This document shows, piece after piece, positions 46,744-58,951 of a stretch of 64,000 bases of DNA. Origin of the DNA: Daldinia sp. FL1419. Lineage: Eukaryota > Ascomycota > Sordariomycetes > Xylariales > Hypoxylaceae. Position numbers and translations under genes: made by a program. The stretch lies in NCBI GenBank assembly GCA_025201765.1, contig MU623462.1:45810-109809 (forward strand). Reading direction: 5' to 3'. The notes beneath the pieces were generated by a model, which saw only the letters and a list, made by a program, of their open reading frames with translations, ran no database searches and was not told the DNA's origin. Within the stretch, counting starts at the first letter, position 1. The number at the start of each line of letters is the position of its first letter.

Positions 46744-48309
46744 ACGACCTTTGATTGAGCATTTCTATCGGAGATAGAAGAAGAGGTTGCAGCTACTGAA
46801 TAGCGGCGTAATCTATATCAGAAAGCCCACGATAGGGTTACACAAAAGGAAAGAAACAAGCTGTAAAAACATAATGGTCACATCAAGGCGCCTATTCACA
46901 ACGAAGGAGGCCATATAGCAAGAGATGGAAGTGAATGTAAAGAGAAAAAAAAAATAGGGGGGAGGGGGGGTTTAGATGGGATGGATAGACCTCCAGCGTG
47001 AGGTAGGGAGGTAGGGGTGCGAATATATCCACAACTTGCATTAGCAGGCGTTTCACAAGAAAGGGGCGGCGGATAGGGTAGGGTAGGATTGCTTCGAAGG
47101 CGTAGGACGTCGTATGTACGTGTTGGAGATCTCAGTAGTTTTGGGGCTAACTCTAGTTCTTGTTCCCCCTTGCGTATCTAGCGAGCGAGAGGTTGTGCGT
47201 ACCTACCTATGTTAGGTAAATTTACCACAGCTAGTTCTCCCGTAATGTGAATTATTCTCGTGATGGTGCTTTTTTACTTCGCTATCTCGATTTATTGTTC
47301 TTTAGTGGCTGTCGTACGCACCTGTGAAATGCCCTAGGCATATTTTTTTTTTAAAAAAAAAAGTGCAGGAGGATTTTGTAACAGAAAGTTAGCCTAGACA
47401 TGAATTGGAAAGGAGAGATACTATTACGTCAATGGATAGACGACCACCTTCGTCTTCCTAGGTGACAAAGGAATACCTTTAACTAAAGCAACCTCTACTA
47501 GCTGGGTACTATCTACGTCTCACGGGCTACAGGAAACCAATTGCGAGCAGTTTCTTTGATCATTCTCGTCGATTTCTTTTCTATCGACATTCTGTCTATT
47601 ACCCATGATTGGGATTTACATTGCAGCCCTGGGAATTGCCATCCAGGGTACCAAATTGCATACATTTATCCAACAATGCTTCTGGTCCAAGCATTCTCCA
47701 AAAAACAAACACCTGAACTCCCTGCTCCCCTTGGCGGCTCCGGACTTCAAAGGAAACCGCCCCGTACCGCGCTTTTGCACCCATTAATAGACTTTCCTCT
47801 CAACTCCATTACCGTCATGCTCCGAGGATATCTTAAATGCTGACCAGTTCGCTCATACAAGATTCGAGCCGCATAAAGCATACCGCCTACCTGTCCTATA
47901 TTCCCAAGACAGTATAAGTCATCCGAAATCATTACCACCAACTCCGATGAACACCGGCTCCATGTAATTCCAGTCCTTATAGGACATTATATAATAGTGA
48001 TTTTATGGTCTATGTTATGTGTTTTGGCGGGATTAATAGGTATGGAGGTAGTGGTGTGAGGATATGGAGGTATAGGAGTTAAGGAGTGAGGGTATAAGGG
48101 TGTTGGGGTTTTGGTGTAGTAGTAACGTAATAATAGTGATGGATACCATCATAATATCTAGTAGTGTAGAGGTGTTTTTTTTTTTTTTTTTTGTATTTTA
48201 TATTTTTTTTTTCAAAAATTTTTTTTTTCTTGGATCGAGGAAATTATTCCTCGTGGGGGCGAGTTGGAGGAATAAGAGTAATTAGAGGTGTGGTAGGGGG
48301 CTTTAACAA
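46744..48309. other. Intergenic between convergent genes, no gene seen
   Basis: 3' flanks of the carrier and Ulp1 genes. It contains A/G-runs at 46946-46971, a T/A junction at 47343-47362 and T-runs at 48175-48230. The open frame 47541-47843 has no recognisable character. Confidence 0.55.
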
Positions 48310-50533
48310 TTATAGGTGTGATAAATCGAACGGCCCGGTAAACCCGCCGTGTAGAAGCATCGCAGCGATCCTCCGTCTCTGGAGAGGCATTTCGCTTTGC
48401 GAATACCCGCTCGGATCTATACCTAGTGATAGGTAGATGGAGTTTGTAATTACGAACATACCGCAATCGTATCCATTCGTCTGTGTGGGCACTTCATGGT
48501 GCTCTATTTGCCATTCGTCCGGGATAAACTTCTCACCTAGAAAGTTCCTCATCCACCCAAAGGCGTCCTGGATATGCCTTTCTCCCGGCGAATGGAATGA
48601 GTCGATATAAGCGATCGTTCGACGCTGTGGCCGGACAAACAGGAGAGTCCAATGGTCGTTGCTATTGACTGGAATGAGCAGTGTGTCAATGTCGTGAAAA
48701 TTAGTCGGCTTCATGCCCCAAGTCCGGTCCAAACCTCGAGCGTAGATTTTGGCTCTGGGTTCGGATTTATAATTAGACCAGTATATTGAGGAGAGCGCAA
48801 CACACTTTGGGGTCTGCACCTTAGGGGTTATACCAGCCGCCTCATTGATATGTGTTGCGAGGCGAACAAGAGTTTCTTGGATAACATTGTCATTCAGCCA
48901 GCTTGTAGATACTAGTTTCTCGAAATCTCGTGGTTCGAGCTGTACGGTGTCTTTATGACGTGCCCCTTTCCATTTGCTTAGCTCTGTGCGACCGTTACTC
49001 GGCGCGTTTCTAGCTTTCTGATCCCATTCATCGCTAAGGGGAGTAATGAGGGGCGCTTTCGGTCTCCGTAACCCGCGCGGGCGCAGTGCCTCATTTAAGC
49101 GTTCTTCTTCGATACGAAGTTGTTCTTGGCGATCTTTCTCTGCCTTCTCCTGTTCAATGCGCAGACGTTCCTCGCGTTGCGAATCTAGTTCATCTATCTT
49201 GACGCCATTGGGTGAGAGTTGTAAACGTTCGAAACCGGGCAGGCATATCTCGTCATCATGTGCGAAGAACTCTTGAATGTTTGCATATTTCGGAGGAGGC
49301 AAAGGCCCCCATGTCTTAGGTGCTTGCTCTGGTTCGGGTATCGTTTCTCGTCGTGAAGGTGGCGGAGTTACCACAACGAACCGGCCGCTCAGTGATTCGA
49401 GCCTCCTCCTATGAGAAAAGAATCGTGCAGCTCTTCTTGCAGCTGCGGAGTTTGGTGAGATTGAAGGAGACATGGATGGTGATGTTTCTGGTTCGCTTGT
49501 CGACAAATCGGTAGACGTAGTAGTAGTTGGATTATCAATATCCATAAAGCCATCACAAAAACGTTCAGTGGGAGCGAGAAACCCATTCTCTCGACGATCA
49601 AGTCGACGGCGCTTTGGGGTCCGCCTGCCATCTTCAGAGGAAATTAGCGCAGGGGTTTGTGTCGGGGCTGAAGGGCTTTGGCGTGGGCGAAAGATTTTGC
49701 TGCTCAATGACGTGTAGATGTTAAGAGACGAGTCTCGTATGTAGGCCAAAGCATTGCGAAAATTCGCCCGCGGGGCGGGGGCAGGCGTAGTAGGTAGATG
49801 CATGCCGGGATATGATGGCACTTCTACGCTTTCTGCCTCGACCAATTCAGACGGCCAGGCTCCAGGCATTGAAGCGGCGCTGGGTCCAACGCGCGCATTC
49901 ACTGTGGAATGGGGTCGGTTCAAGTATTGACGAGTCTTGGGACTCAATGGTAAAATATACGGAGGAGTGTGGAAGGGGGGAGATTTTTCGTCTCTTGGAT
50001 GATATTCTCGTTGTTCAGTACCAAAGCTTCCCTGGCAAGATCCGGCGGGTACCTAACGGGGCCGACGTGCTGAGGAGGTCTTGAGTAAACAAAGGTCAGC
50101 TCAAATTCACAAAGAAAAAAGCCCACTCAGGCTAAAAATGTTTAGTAAAGCATAAACTTACTGGTTCTGGTAGGTTTGGCTTAATTTCTGTCTCTTCGGA
50201 TTCACTAGAGTTCGAGTCTAGAAAAGCAACGTAGACTCGCTTTCTAGCGAAATCCTTTCTAGTAAGACCTGTGCGGTCGGTAGGCGCAACGGGGCGCGGC
50301 AGGACTGGAAGCTGGATAGTTACGGACTTGTTCGATCGCGGAATTCTAATAGCTCGAGCTCGGTACAGCGGCGCAGGGCTTATCGAGATACCGATTTCCT
50401 GGGCCTGGGCTTGTCCTTCCAGGTGCGCCCATTCATGAGCCTCCTGATTGAAGCGTACGCGAATACGATTGCAGGGTCTGCAAAACTTGCAGTGGACGGG
50501 CTTGCGCCAATCGTGCTGCTGTACTGAAGGCAT
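48310..50533 (-). CDS. ulp1: Ulp1-family SUMO protease (704 aa)
   Basis: Proposed exons are 50533-50162 and 50052-48310, with a 109-bp intron (GTAAGT...CGTTAG) in phase 0. The C-terminal 200 residues are a C48 cysteine protease: WLNDNVIQETLVRLATHI, then His591 in NDHWTLLF, Asp608 in IAYIDSFHS, Gln648 in VPTQTNGYDC and Cys654. The full catalytic set is intact. Ulp1 matures the SUMO precursor and removes SUMO from proteins, often at nuclear pores. An Arg/Glu-rich helix (EKAEKDRQEQLRIEEERLNE) precedes the protease domain. The first exon carries C15-x2-C18-x2-C21 and H33-x3-H37, possibly zinc-binding. Joining this exon is inferred from splice phase: two closer AGs would truncate the protein. If it is not joined, the first in-frame ATG of the main exon is 49869. 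The protease call itself is secure. Confidence 0.9.
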
Positions 50534-50642
50534 GGTTAATGACTAACGCTAATCGCGAAGGTTCTATGTAGATATGTAGTAGTGATGAAGAGATAAGGAA
50601 GTTAAGGCCACAGAGGTATGTCCCTGCTGTAGGCGAGAGAGG

Positions 50643-50708
50643 TAATGGGTAATGGGTAATGGATAATGGGTAATGGGTAGTGGGTAGAGGTAGTGGGTAG
50701 TGGGTAAT
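50643..50708. repeat. 7-bp minisatellite (TAATGGG type)
   Basis: About nine units of TAATGGG with TAGTGGG and TAGAGG variants. It lies 110 bp upstream of the Ulp1 start codon. The unit resembles but is not the TTAGGG telomere repeat. Confidence 0.85.
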
Positions 50709-51339
50709 ACGTGATGGGAAATAATTAAAGTGAGGGTAAGTGAGGGTAGAAAGTATGATAATGTCAATGAATCAATGAGTCAGTGTCAGTGGTCAAGGTT
50801 GGATGAAGTAGGCAATTTGCAGTAAGACTAATTGCGAAGGAACTTTCAACAGGATACTGTTATTCGATTGCGGTTGTTGCGAAATGCAGTGAAAGAGTAT
50901 GAGTCGAAAGTATGTGTGTTGTGGGTTGGAAAGAAAGGAAAGTTGGATGAAGGACGAAATTTGAAGGCAGTTAAATAAATCTGTTGTCTGGGAGAATCAG
51001 GCTGATTTTTTTTTGGCAGGAGCTAAGGCCGAAGTATTTATAAGAAAATTTTTTAACAGAAACTTTTTAAGGTTCGTGTTCTATCATACGTACATGCGCA
51101 TTGGATGTTTGTAACTGGTCCAAGAAGGCAGCGACGTTCTGCGATTAGGTTCGATGTAGGAAGGAAGGTGCATCCAGATAGAAAAGTTGGAAGTTGCGCA
51201 GTTCCATATGGGGAAGAATGAAAGCGCGTTAATTGTGCACGGGCCATGAATATTTCCAGCTCTCTTCGCCGCATCCAGCCTTATCGATGACCTATGACCC
51301 CTGTAAAAGGGAACACTAAACCACATGTAGGCAATTTGA

Positions 51340-52700
51340 CATCACTTAGGCTAGGTAGGTATGTAGATACCCAGGCACGTACAACACCAGCTACCTAGGT
51401 ACATATCTAACGAATTTACCATAATATCAATAATATTTGAATTTAAAATCTTTCCATTTGAAGATGCAGTTACTTTATAATTCTCTTGTTATAGCTACCT
51501 ATTTACATGTAGCGAAGATCAATCTTCGTTAGGTACCCAAGGTATATATACCTACCTACCCAGGTACGTTTGACGCCTTCAAAGATTCAATTGAAACTTA
51601 TCATCAACGTATGAAATGACTGGTTCAATATTAAAACTGTGATCTGGGGGGAAAATACGCTAATTATTAAAAACCAGGTTCAAGCTACCCGAGCATTCAG
51701 TAGAACCTAAAATCCTCAGCTCAGCCTCACATGCAAGATCCCGATATGTTACACTATCCAACCCCAATACAGAACAAGTTACTTTTCTCTAATCATCATT
51801 TTTAATATAATAATCGATATGTTACGTATGATTCGACTGCCAAAGTTCCACTCCTTTTCCTTTTCCTGAATTAGGAAGTACCCTTACCCAGGCCCAAATA
51901 TTAAAAGCTGACCTCCCGAGACTTACCCTAAGCTCTTTAGTTAGAGGTATTCTAACGTTTTATTTTAGCTTGTACACGTAAGGGACGGGAGAATAGGGAG
52001 ATACCTATTACTTATTGGATACATACATGCCTATATGATATATATATTATGTACCTACCTACATATGAGGTACATACCTAGGTACCTAAAGTAGGTACGT
52101 AAATCGAATTTTATCGTGCGTTAAGTACCTAAGACGTAAGCAGCTTATCCATGCTTTAGAAGCTTCCATAATGCAAAACTCTCCCAAAAAGTTCCTCGAA
52201 AATTCGACATTTTTATATTCAAAATTTTTTTTCCAACTGCAAATCTGTCCCATACAAAAGAAAGGAAAAGATCGTAATTCTAACCTCTCGAGTAAATACA
52301 AATACCCTTACGTAGTATATATATATAGATACCTAGGTACCTGTCTATCTACCTCTTTTCAGAGTTGGAATAAAGTCTTGGACCTTGGTTCTTCCCGATA
52401 AAAAAAGTAGGCTACACTTCCATAGGGGTTGGCATTTAAACACGTGGGGTCAGAGGATGTAGCCTTAAGATGTACATTAGGTGCATATACCATACTAAGG
52501 TAGTGCATGTGGTGTATAGATACCTAGGTACCTACCTCCTTGAATCACAACAGCTGATTTAACTTTGAAGTGTACAACCCGGTTAACGCCGACGAAAGTT
52601 AGGAAGTTCAGAAGAAAAAAACGTTGAAATTTACATACTTGCAGATTTTAGGTACATATTACATATATGTAGGTGCCTAAGCACCTAAGATACCTTGTAT
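51340..52700. repeat. Cluster of ACCTAGGTA-type palindromic tracts
   Basis: Short self-complementary tracts made of CCTA/TAGG and GTAC units recur here at irregular spacing. The same tract type occurs singly at about 7710, 14260, 21907, 29360, 31005, 41818, 55890 and 58810. They have no fixed length or flanking duplication, so they are not obviously mobile elements. Confidence 0.75.
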
Positions 52701-53553
52701 ACCTCTCTAGAGGTACCTATCTCCCCTGTTCCACTATGTAGGGGAACCTCGGTACACGTGTAGGTTCGGTCGTCTCATTTTCATTCCCGCTCTCTTCAGC
52801 CGCGAATAATCCCCCCCCCACTACGGCCCCACCTATTATTGCCGTGTTGACATCCCGGGCTACTTACGATACAGGGCGACCCAGCAGTCCTATTTCGCTG
52901 ATCATGGCCGACGGAAGCGGGCCCGAAGGGGAGGGGGTTCCTCTCTTCATCGTATTAACGAAACCAAGGGATCAAGTGTTGGTTTGCTTGGTCTTGGTCT
53001 TAAGAATCTAAGTAGCCTACTTTGCACTGTACTCGCTCCGATTCCAGCGATTCTAGACTCTAGTCCCTCAATCTTATTTCTCTCGGCGTCCACCGACCTT
53101 TTAAGGCCAATGATATGTCTGAGCGTTTGCCCTTTAAGAGGGAGCATAAAACATACATGATGATAGCTCTAATAAAGTTGCACTTCCCGATATTCCTGCC
53201 GTTGGATGCTACTAGCGCGGTCCCGGTGTCTTACTGTTTCAACTATGTATCCCCCTCGGTATTATCGTATATAAAGTATATATTCTAGACGGTTTAAATT
53301 TGTTACTACTTTATATTCGATTCTATTCCATACCCGTAGGTAACCGGTATTCGGCCTACTTAGAACTAGACTCGAGCTTCCCCTTATCCCAACCGCATAT
53401 ATAGCCCACGCTGAAGGAAGACCATCGATCGATACATACACAAGTATTAGAGTCATAGCCCTGATTTTATATTCGATTACGAATTTGGTTCCTGCCACAT
53501 ATAATTTATTCCTTTGTCCTCGTATCCAGGTGTCCAGTTCGTTATTGGGAGAG

Positions 53554-55622
53554 ATGGACAGTCGGTCTTCGAAAAAGTCTACTTCACCGCACTATGATAT
53601 TGGTAAGCGAGTCGACATTCACCATGGCATAATATTGACTTGCTTTCAGTAATTGTCGGTGCCGGACCTGTTGGGCTCATGCTCTCGACATGTCTTGCAA
53701 GATGGGGCTATAAAATTAAACACATTGATAATCGAGCCGAACCTACACCTACAGGTCGCGCAGATGGAATCCAACCCCGGTCCCTAGACCTCCTTCGTAA
53801 TATGGGCCTAAAGTCTGCCATCATGGCTCATAAACCTGCGCGCGTATTCGAAGTGGCATTTTGGGATCCGCCCCAAAACGGTAAAGGTATCGTGAGAACA
53901 GGTACTTGGGCTAGTTGCCCTAGCTTCATCGACGCGCGATATCCCTTCACCACGCTCTTACATCAGGGCTGGATAGAACGTGTATTCATCTCGGATTTAG
54001 AAAAGAACGGCATTCAGATTCAACGGCCGTGGACTATCAAGGGCTTTAAGTCCGATGATAAAATAGATCCAGAGTATCCCGTTGAGGTTCACCTAGAGCA
54101 CGTTGATGGACATCACAGGGAATCCGTCCGGGCCAAGTACCTGTTTAGCGGGGAGGGTGCTAGATCTTTTGTCAGAGAGCAGTTGGGAATCAAAATCACA
54201 CACAAAGATCCGATTACACACGTATGGGGTGTTATAGACGGCGTCGTTAAGACCGATTTTCCAGACATTAAGGCAAGTTTAATCGTACAACGGCGGCAGT
54301 TCGAAACTAACAGCCCATTAGATGAAGTGTACTATACATTCCGGAAACGGATCCATAATGGTCATCCCCCGTGAAGATAACATGGTTCGCTTGTACATAC
54401 AAATCGCATCCTCTACGGATCCCGACTGGAGTCCGCGTAGGACAGCTACCGCAGAACAAGTTCAGTCCTCGGCGAAGAAGATACTCCATCCGTATTCAAT
54501 CGAATGGGAACGCGTGGAGTGGTACTCGGTATATCCCATCGGGCAGGGTATTTCAGACAAATACACGACTGATCATCGTGTATTCCTGGGTGGAGATGCC
54601 TGCCATACTCATAGCGTAAGATCCCCCTATATTGTTCACGAACGGCACCACTGACTTCTCCGTAGCCAAAAGCCGGTCAAGGGATGAATACAGCATTTCT
54701 AGATGCGTTGAATCTCGCCTGGAAGATTCACGCTGTCGAAGCTGGATTTGCTGACCGAGCTATCTTGACGACGTACGAAGCCGAGCGCAAGGATGTTGCC
54801 GAGTCTTTACTCTCGTTTGACAATAAATATGCTAAATTATTCTCGCAACGGCCGCCTGCTGCAAAAGAGGTCCAAGCAGCCTCGGAACAGACGAGTGCCC
54901 AAGCCGAGGATAACGAATTCGTCAAAACCTTCAAGGAGTCTTGCGAATTTACTAGCGGATATGGAGTGGCCTACAAACCCAATGCGCTGAACTGGTCTCC
55001 AGCTCATATAGCTAGGTCTCCTTTAATCAATCCTCGGGGAAGCAAATTACGAACAGGCCGAATTATGATCAACGCCGATGTCACGAGAGTTGTAGATGCT
55101 AATGTCGTACATTTAGAACAAGAAGTTCCTCTGAACGGTGCGTTCCGTATCTACGTTTTCGCTGGGGAGCGTAGGGTAACATCCCGAGCATTAGAGGACT
55201 TCGCTCTTCGCCTCGGTAATAAGGGGTCATTCTACAGTTCCTATCTTCGACCGGACATAGACTCGGTCTCACATCACGAGAAGCACAACCCCCATAGTCG
55301 CTTCTTTACCATATGCACCGTGTTTGCTGCACAACGGAGCCAGGTCGAGATCACACGGGATGTACCGAGCCTCCTTGCACGTTACCGGGACCACATATAT
55401 TCTGACGACAGATGGGACCGCCGCGTACCCGATGCAAAAGCTGCAGCGCACGCCAAAATGGGACTCGATCAAGAAAATGGTGGAGTTGTCGTCGTTCGGC
55501 CCGATGGCTACGTGGGTATCGTAACGAGTTTAGTTGAGGGTTCCGGAACCGTGGATGCACTGAATGAATATTTCGGTGCTTTCTGCACGAACAAGCTGGG
55601 CGAGAAGATGGCTCAGCTATAG
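53554..55622 (+). CDS. FAD-dependent phenol 2-monooxygenase-type hydroxylase (638 aa)
   Basis: Four exons: 53554-53602, 53650-54272, 54328-54615 and 54666-55622. The second intron starts with GC (AAG|GCAAGT...GATGAAG). Only this splice joins DFPDIK to CTIHSGNGSIMVIPRED, as the family requires. The FAD-binding fold is visible: VIVGAGPVGL with Gly20, Gly22 and Gly25, and the second FAD motif FLGGDACHTHSPKAGQGMN at about residues 311-330. The C-terminal third is the thioredoxin-like domain of phenol hydroxylases (FRIYVFAGER, VVVVRPDGYVGIV). Such flavoproteins use NAD(P)H and O2 to add a hydroxyl group ortho to an existing one on an aromatic ring, in phenol breakdown or secondary metabolism. The substrate cannot be read from sequence. 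No catechol dioxygenase, PKS or transporter lies beside it in this window. Confidence 0.92.
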
Positions 55623-56403
55623 AATATCGCATGTCCTTGTTAATACAGGCAGGTTTGGGCATCTCGGAATCGGTCTACGAGTACAGATACGGGTTTTATT
55701 TATATATATTTAGACATCCAGATTTTTCAGCAATACCCCATAAGCTAGAATGTCAACCTTTTCTGATTACCTACATTGATATCGTTATAATTACCGAGAG
55801 CCACGGAGCGTCTTTTATGTGTAGATGAATAGACTACGATTTACATTGGGGTGCATCCGTGGTACATCCATCAGAGATAGCCCTTACCTAGGTATCTAGG
55901 TATCTAGGTACCTAAGGTAGGTAGCTATCGCCGTACCATATATAAACACATACCCTACTTAAATGGAAGGAACCTATATCGCTTAAATCCCGAGGAAAAG
56001 TGCGTTGGGCGTCTGACGTTAGGCATGGAGTACCTGCATTCCGGCAAGTGCGTAAAAGGTAAACTTTGGTTCCAATTAGCATCATTACCGCTATTGGTAC
56101 GTTTAGTTTTAAAAGGGTAGGAACGTGTTGATACAAAAGGGGGCACACGTGTAGGGACAAGTAACTTTTCACCGTCGTATCAGGAAGCTTCGATCGCGAT
56201 AATTCTTTTTCCCTCTTTTAATGCGGAATACTTAACGAAGGGTCAATCGGCGAATCCGTAGCTAGGTATGGTGACTATGATACCTGTAATATAGAATCGT
56301 CGAAATCCTTGATTCTAATACATTTCTCTCTGGCACTTAGCCTGAGCACCCGCCTGCCCCGTCACGCACAAGTACTAATGCGACCTTTCCAATTACTTGA
56401 GCT
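55623..56403. other. Intergenic, no gene seen
   Basis: Between two plus-strand genes. It contains a strong ACCTAGGTATCTAGGTATCT tract and a following CTAGGTACCT at about 55886-55920, and otherwise AT-rich sequence with no credible frame. Confidence 0.6.
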
Positions 56404-58249
56404 ATGATATCAAAGACACTGCGTCGCCGTAAAGAAGCTAGAGTTTCTACAGATGGAGATAGCAGGGAAAACGAAGACGGTATACGTGTTACCAATCATG
56501 AAGACAGCTCTAACATCCATATGAATCACTCCTTTAAGCGATCTGGGATTCATAATCTAGATCGAATCGGCTATCACGAGGAGAGTAAGTGCTTTAACAC
56601 ACGTAGTGTCTCCCCCTCATTCACAATTTCCTGTCATGACTTAACATTGTTTAGAATGCCGTAACGTCCTTGTAAGATACTGCGCACACATCCCGAGGAA
56701 CTACCAATATAAAGACGGGATCCCGCAAGTTAGTATGCTACACCTAGAAAGTATCGTTCACTTTCTGATTGGGTTGGTCTAGATATTTCTAGTTTTACGA
56801 GAACACCTTGGCGACGAGAACCTCGACTTGGCCGGTGGCGTGCTGTACGAGCTGATCGAAGTTGACTGCGAACATACGGATGATCCAGGAGCTGCATTCC
56901 AACGCTGGAAATATGATCATCTACGCAGATATGTCAGAAAAATACAGCATTCCAGGATAGATGGTGGAGATCTAACGAGCATTGCACAGGCTGATCTCGA
57001 ACTTCCACACGTCCCGCATATGACCACTATTACTTCTTCAATCATACCGACAAGAAGGTTAGCTCAATGGCGATCAGAACACCCAGAAAAATACCCATTC
57101 GTATTGTCTGACTCATCTCCTTCGATCGAGAGAGCTTCACTTGATCCTAGCTGCATACGCAACCGAAAGGCATGGCTTATTGATCATACACTATACATTT
57201 CTTCACGAAACGACGGTACTCGTCCTCTCAACAGCCCTAACCCCAAGAAGTTTCACGAGATGCAATGGAGTCATGAATACAGTGTCCAAGGGAAGTTTAT
57301 TGAGGAACGGGATATACCGACTACACCCCCAGACCATACAAGTACAGCATCGCCCCCTGGTACGGCCGACACCCTCCTTCTCGACAACCCAAAACCTTGC
57401 AAAGGACTTCGTGGTTATTCATCTAGATCAAGCCTCTTTAGCAAATTATCAGATAAGATTCATATACATAAACAGAAGCCTGAGCTAGATCAGAGACGGT
57501 GTAGTTGGGTCCCAGATGCTCTCAACTTCGAACCAATCCCACCACCCCGGACCAAGCGAACCTGTCGAGATGCCTCTGCTGTGCCTCTCCCCGGTGGTTG
57601 TCAAGTACCTAATGCAATATTTGCTAGGAAATACTTGCTCGTTGAGACTGGCGGCTCGTTGCCTCTGTGCCTACCCGTAAGGCAGATGCCTACAGCGGAA
57701 TCAAAGGCTACCGATACTATCGTCAAGGCTGCGTCAACTGGGTTATTAGAGAGATCTAGACATTGGTCGTTTCGAGGCCCATTTACACCACAGCTTAACT
57801 TTGATGGAGGGCTGGATTATCAATGGAGCCTCGAGGAACCCGCTATCATCCACAGGAGGTTCGACCTAGATGATTCGGCGGAAGACGTGAGCAGTTTACA
57901 GCTCGATGGTCGATTCGAAGAAAGCGAAACAGATCACATTGATTATCAACGGCTATCGACAAAAAGGCAAGGAATTGTCTTCAACTTAGATGAGTTAGTA
58001 AATGGCGATGAGGATACCTCGCAGCTATTGACAAACTATACTACTTGGAACGTTTCTGCGCCCGACAACCCGGGTGAAACTGTGCCTCGAGGCTTCGGCG
58101 GGACTACAAATGGGAAAATACAGTTTTATGGCCATTCGACGATAATTACCAAAGGCTTTTCAACACTTTCGGATTCTGACAATGTCCAGATATCGCCTAT
58201 GAATGAAGGGTACGTATTGGTCGTTGAGGTCTCGATTGATAGTAACTAA
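56404..58249 (+). CDS. Unrecognised fungal protein (573 aa)
   Basis: Three exons: 56404-56584, 56655-56728 and 56783-58249, with donors GTAAGT and GTTAGT. The long frame has no ATG of its own for many codons, so upstream exons are needed, and these two join in correct phase. The N-terminus is basic and hydrophilic (MISKTLRRRKEARVS). Residues about 60-130 read as a folded part (RNVLVRYCAHIPRNYQYKDG, then FLVLREHLGDENLDLAGGVL and AFQRWKYDHLRRYVRKIQH). The middle is Pro/Ser-rich and disordered. The last 60 residues (GKIQFYGHSTIITKGFSTLS, then EGYVLVVEVSID) look folded again. There is no signal peptide, membrane segment or known motif. It lies 780 bp downstream of the monooxygenase in the same direction; a functional link is only possible. 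Confidence 0.6.
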
Positions 58250-58951
58250 TATATAAAGTAGTAGTAGACGCAGTTTACGCCGTCGAGAACCTTTTCTTTT
58301 TAAAAATGTAGAATTCACCACGCCAGCAGAGGTCTCTGGTACTCATATGTCAACTTCTAATCGTAAGACTACCATAATCGAGCTACCACCGGGTCTTAAC
58401 CTGGCTGAAATTAACACGCAAGGTACCCGGGAAGGCGCAATGGCAAAAGAATATCCCTGAAGGACATGTGCAATGCAAAGAGGCCATCGCAGGCGCTAGT
58501 TGAACTGGCTACCTATGTACAATGTAAATTTAGTTTCTTCTATCCTTGTGCTGTGCTTAGGAAGTTGCTAGACAAAAAGATTCAATAATACATTTAACTT
58601 ATGCATTTGACACTGTAAGAAATACCTCAGGCACTTACCTAGGTATCCATAAGAAACATCCAAATGGTACATGAGAAAGGTGAGCAAACTACATACATCG
58701 TAGGCAGTCGCGGGGGGGGGGTTCAAGTTTGTACCTAGTAGACAGTGTCTACTAGACACCTTGTTAGCCATTTCGCCGCCTCGTCTGCTGGGTACATATA
58801 TAAGTAACTACCTAGGCAGATGATGACTCAACTTGTAGTACCTTGGAGTATTTAATTAATTGGGCCTCGCCGCTTTTCTTCAGCAAGTTCCCTTTCAACC
58901 CCCATCATCAACACCGCCGTCTCAAATCAACACCCTTCCCATACCGGCAAT
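58250..58951. other. Intergenic, no gene seen
   Basis: Contains the promoter of the 789-residue gene. There is a G-run at about 58712-58720 and a CCTAGG tract at 58811-58816. No frame worth calling. Confidence 0.6.

Larger units (their letters stand above)
50534..53553. other. Gene-poor region dense in CTAGGTAC palindromes
   Basis: About 3 kb with no convincing gene. The left end is the Ulp1 promoter and leader with a 7-bp repeat (50643-50708). Between 51340 and 52700 there are many ACCTAGGTA/TAGGTACCT tracts, e.g. 51391-51402, 52077-52088, 52331-52342 and 52520-52536. The short frame at 52086-52301 (-) is AT-driven and not credible. Confidence 0.55.

Noticed and set aside
50643..50708. Interstitial telomere repeat
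   Set aside because: The unit is TAATGGG/TAGTGGG, not TTAGGG, and lies in the leader region of a housekeeping gene.
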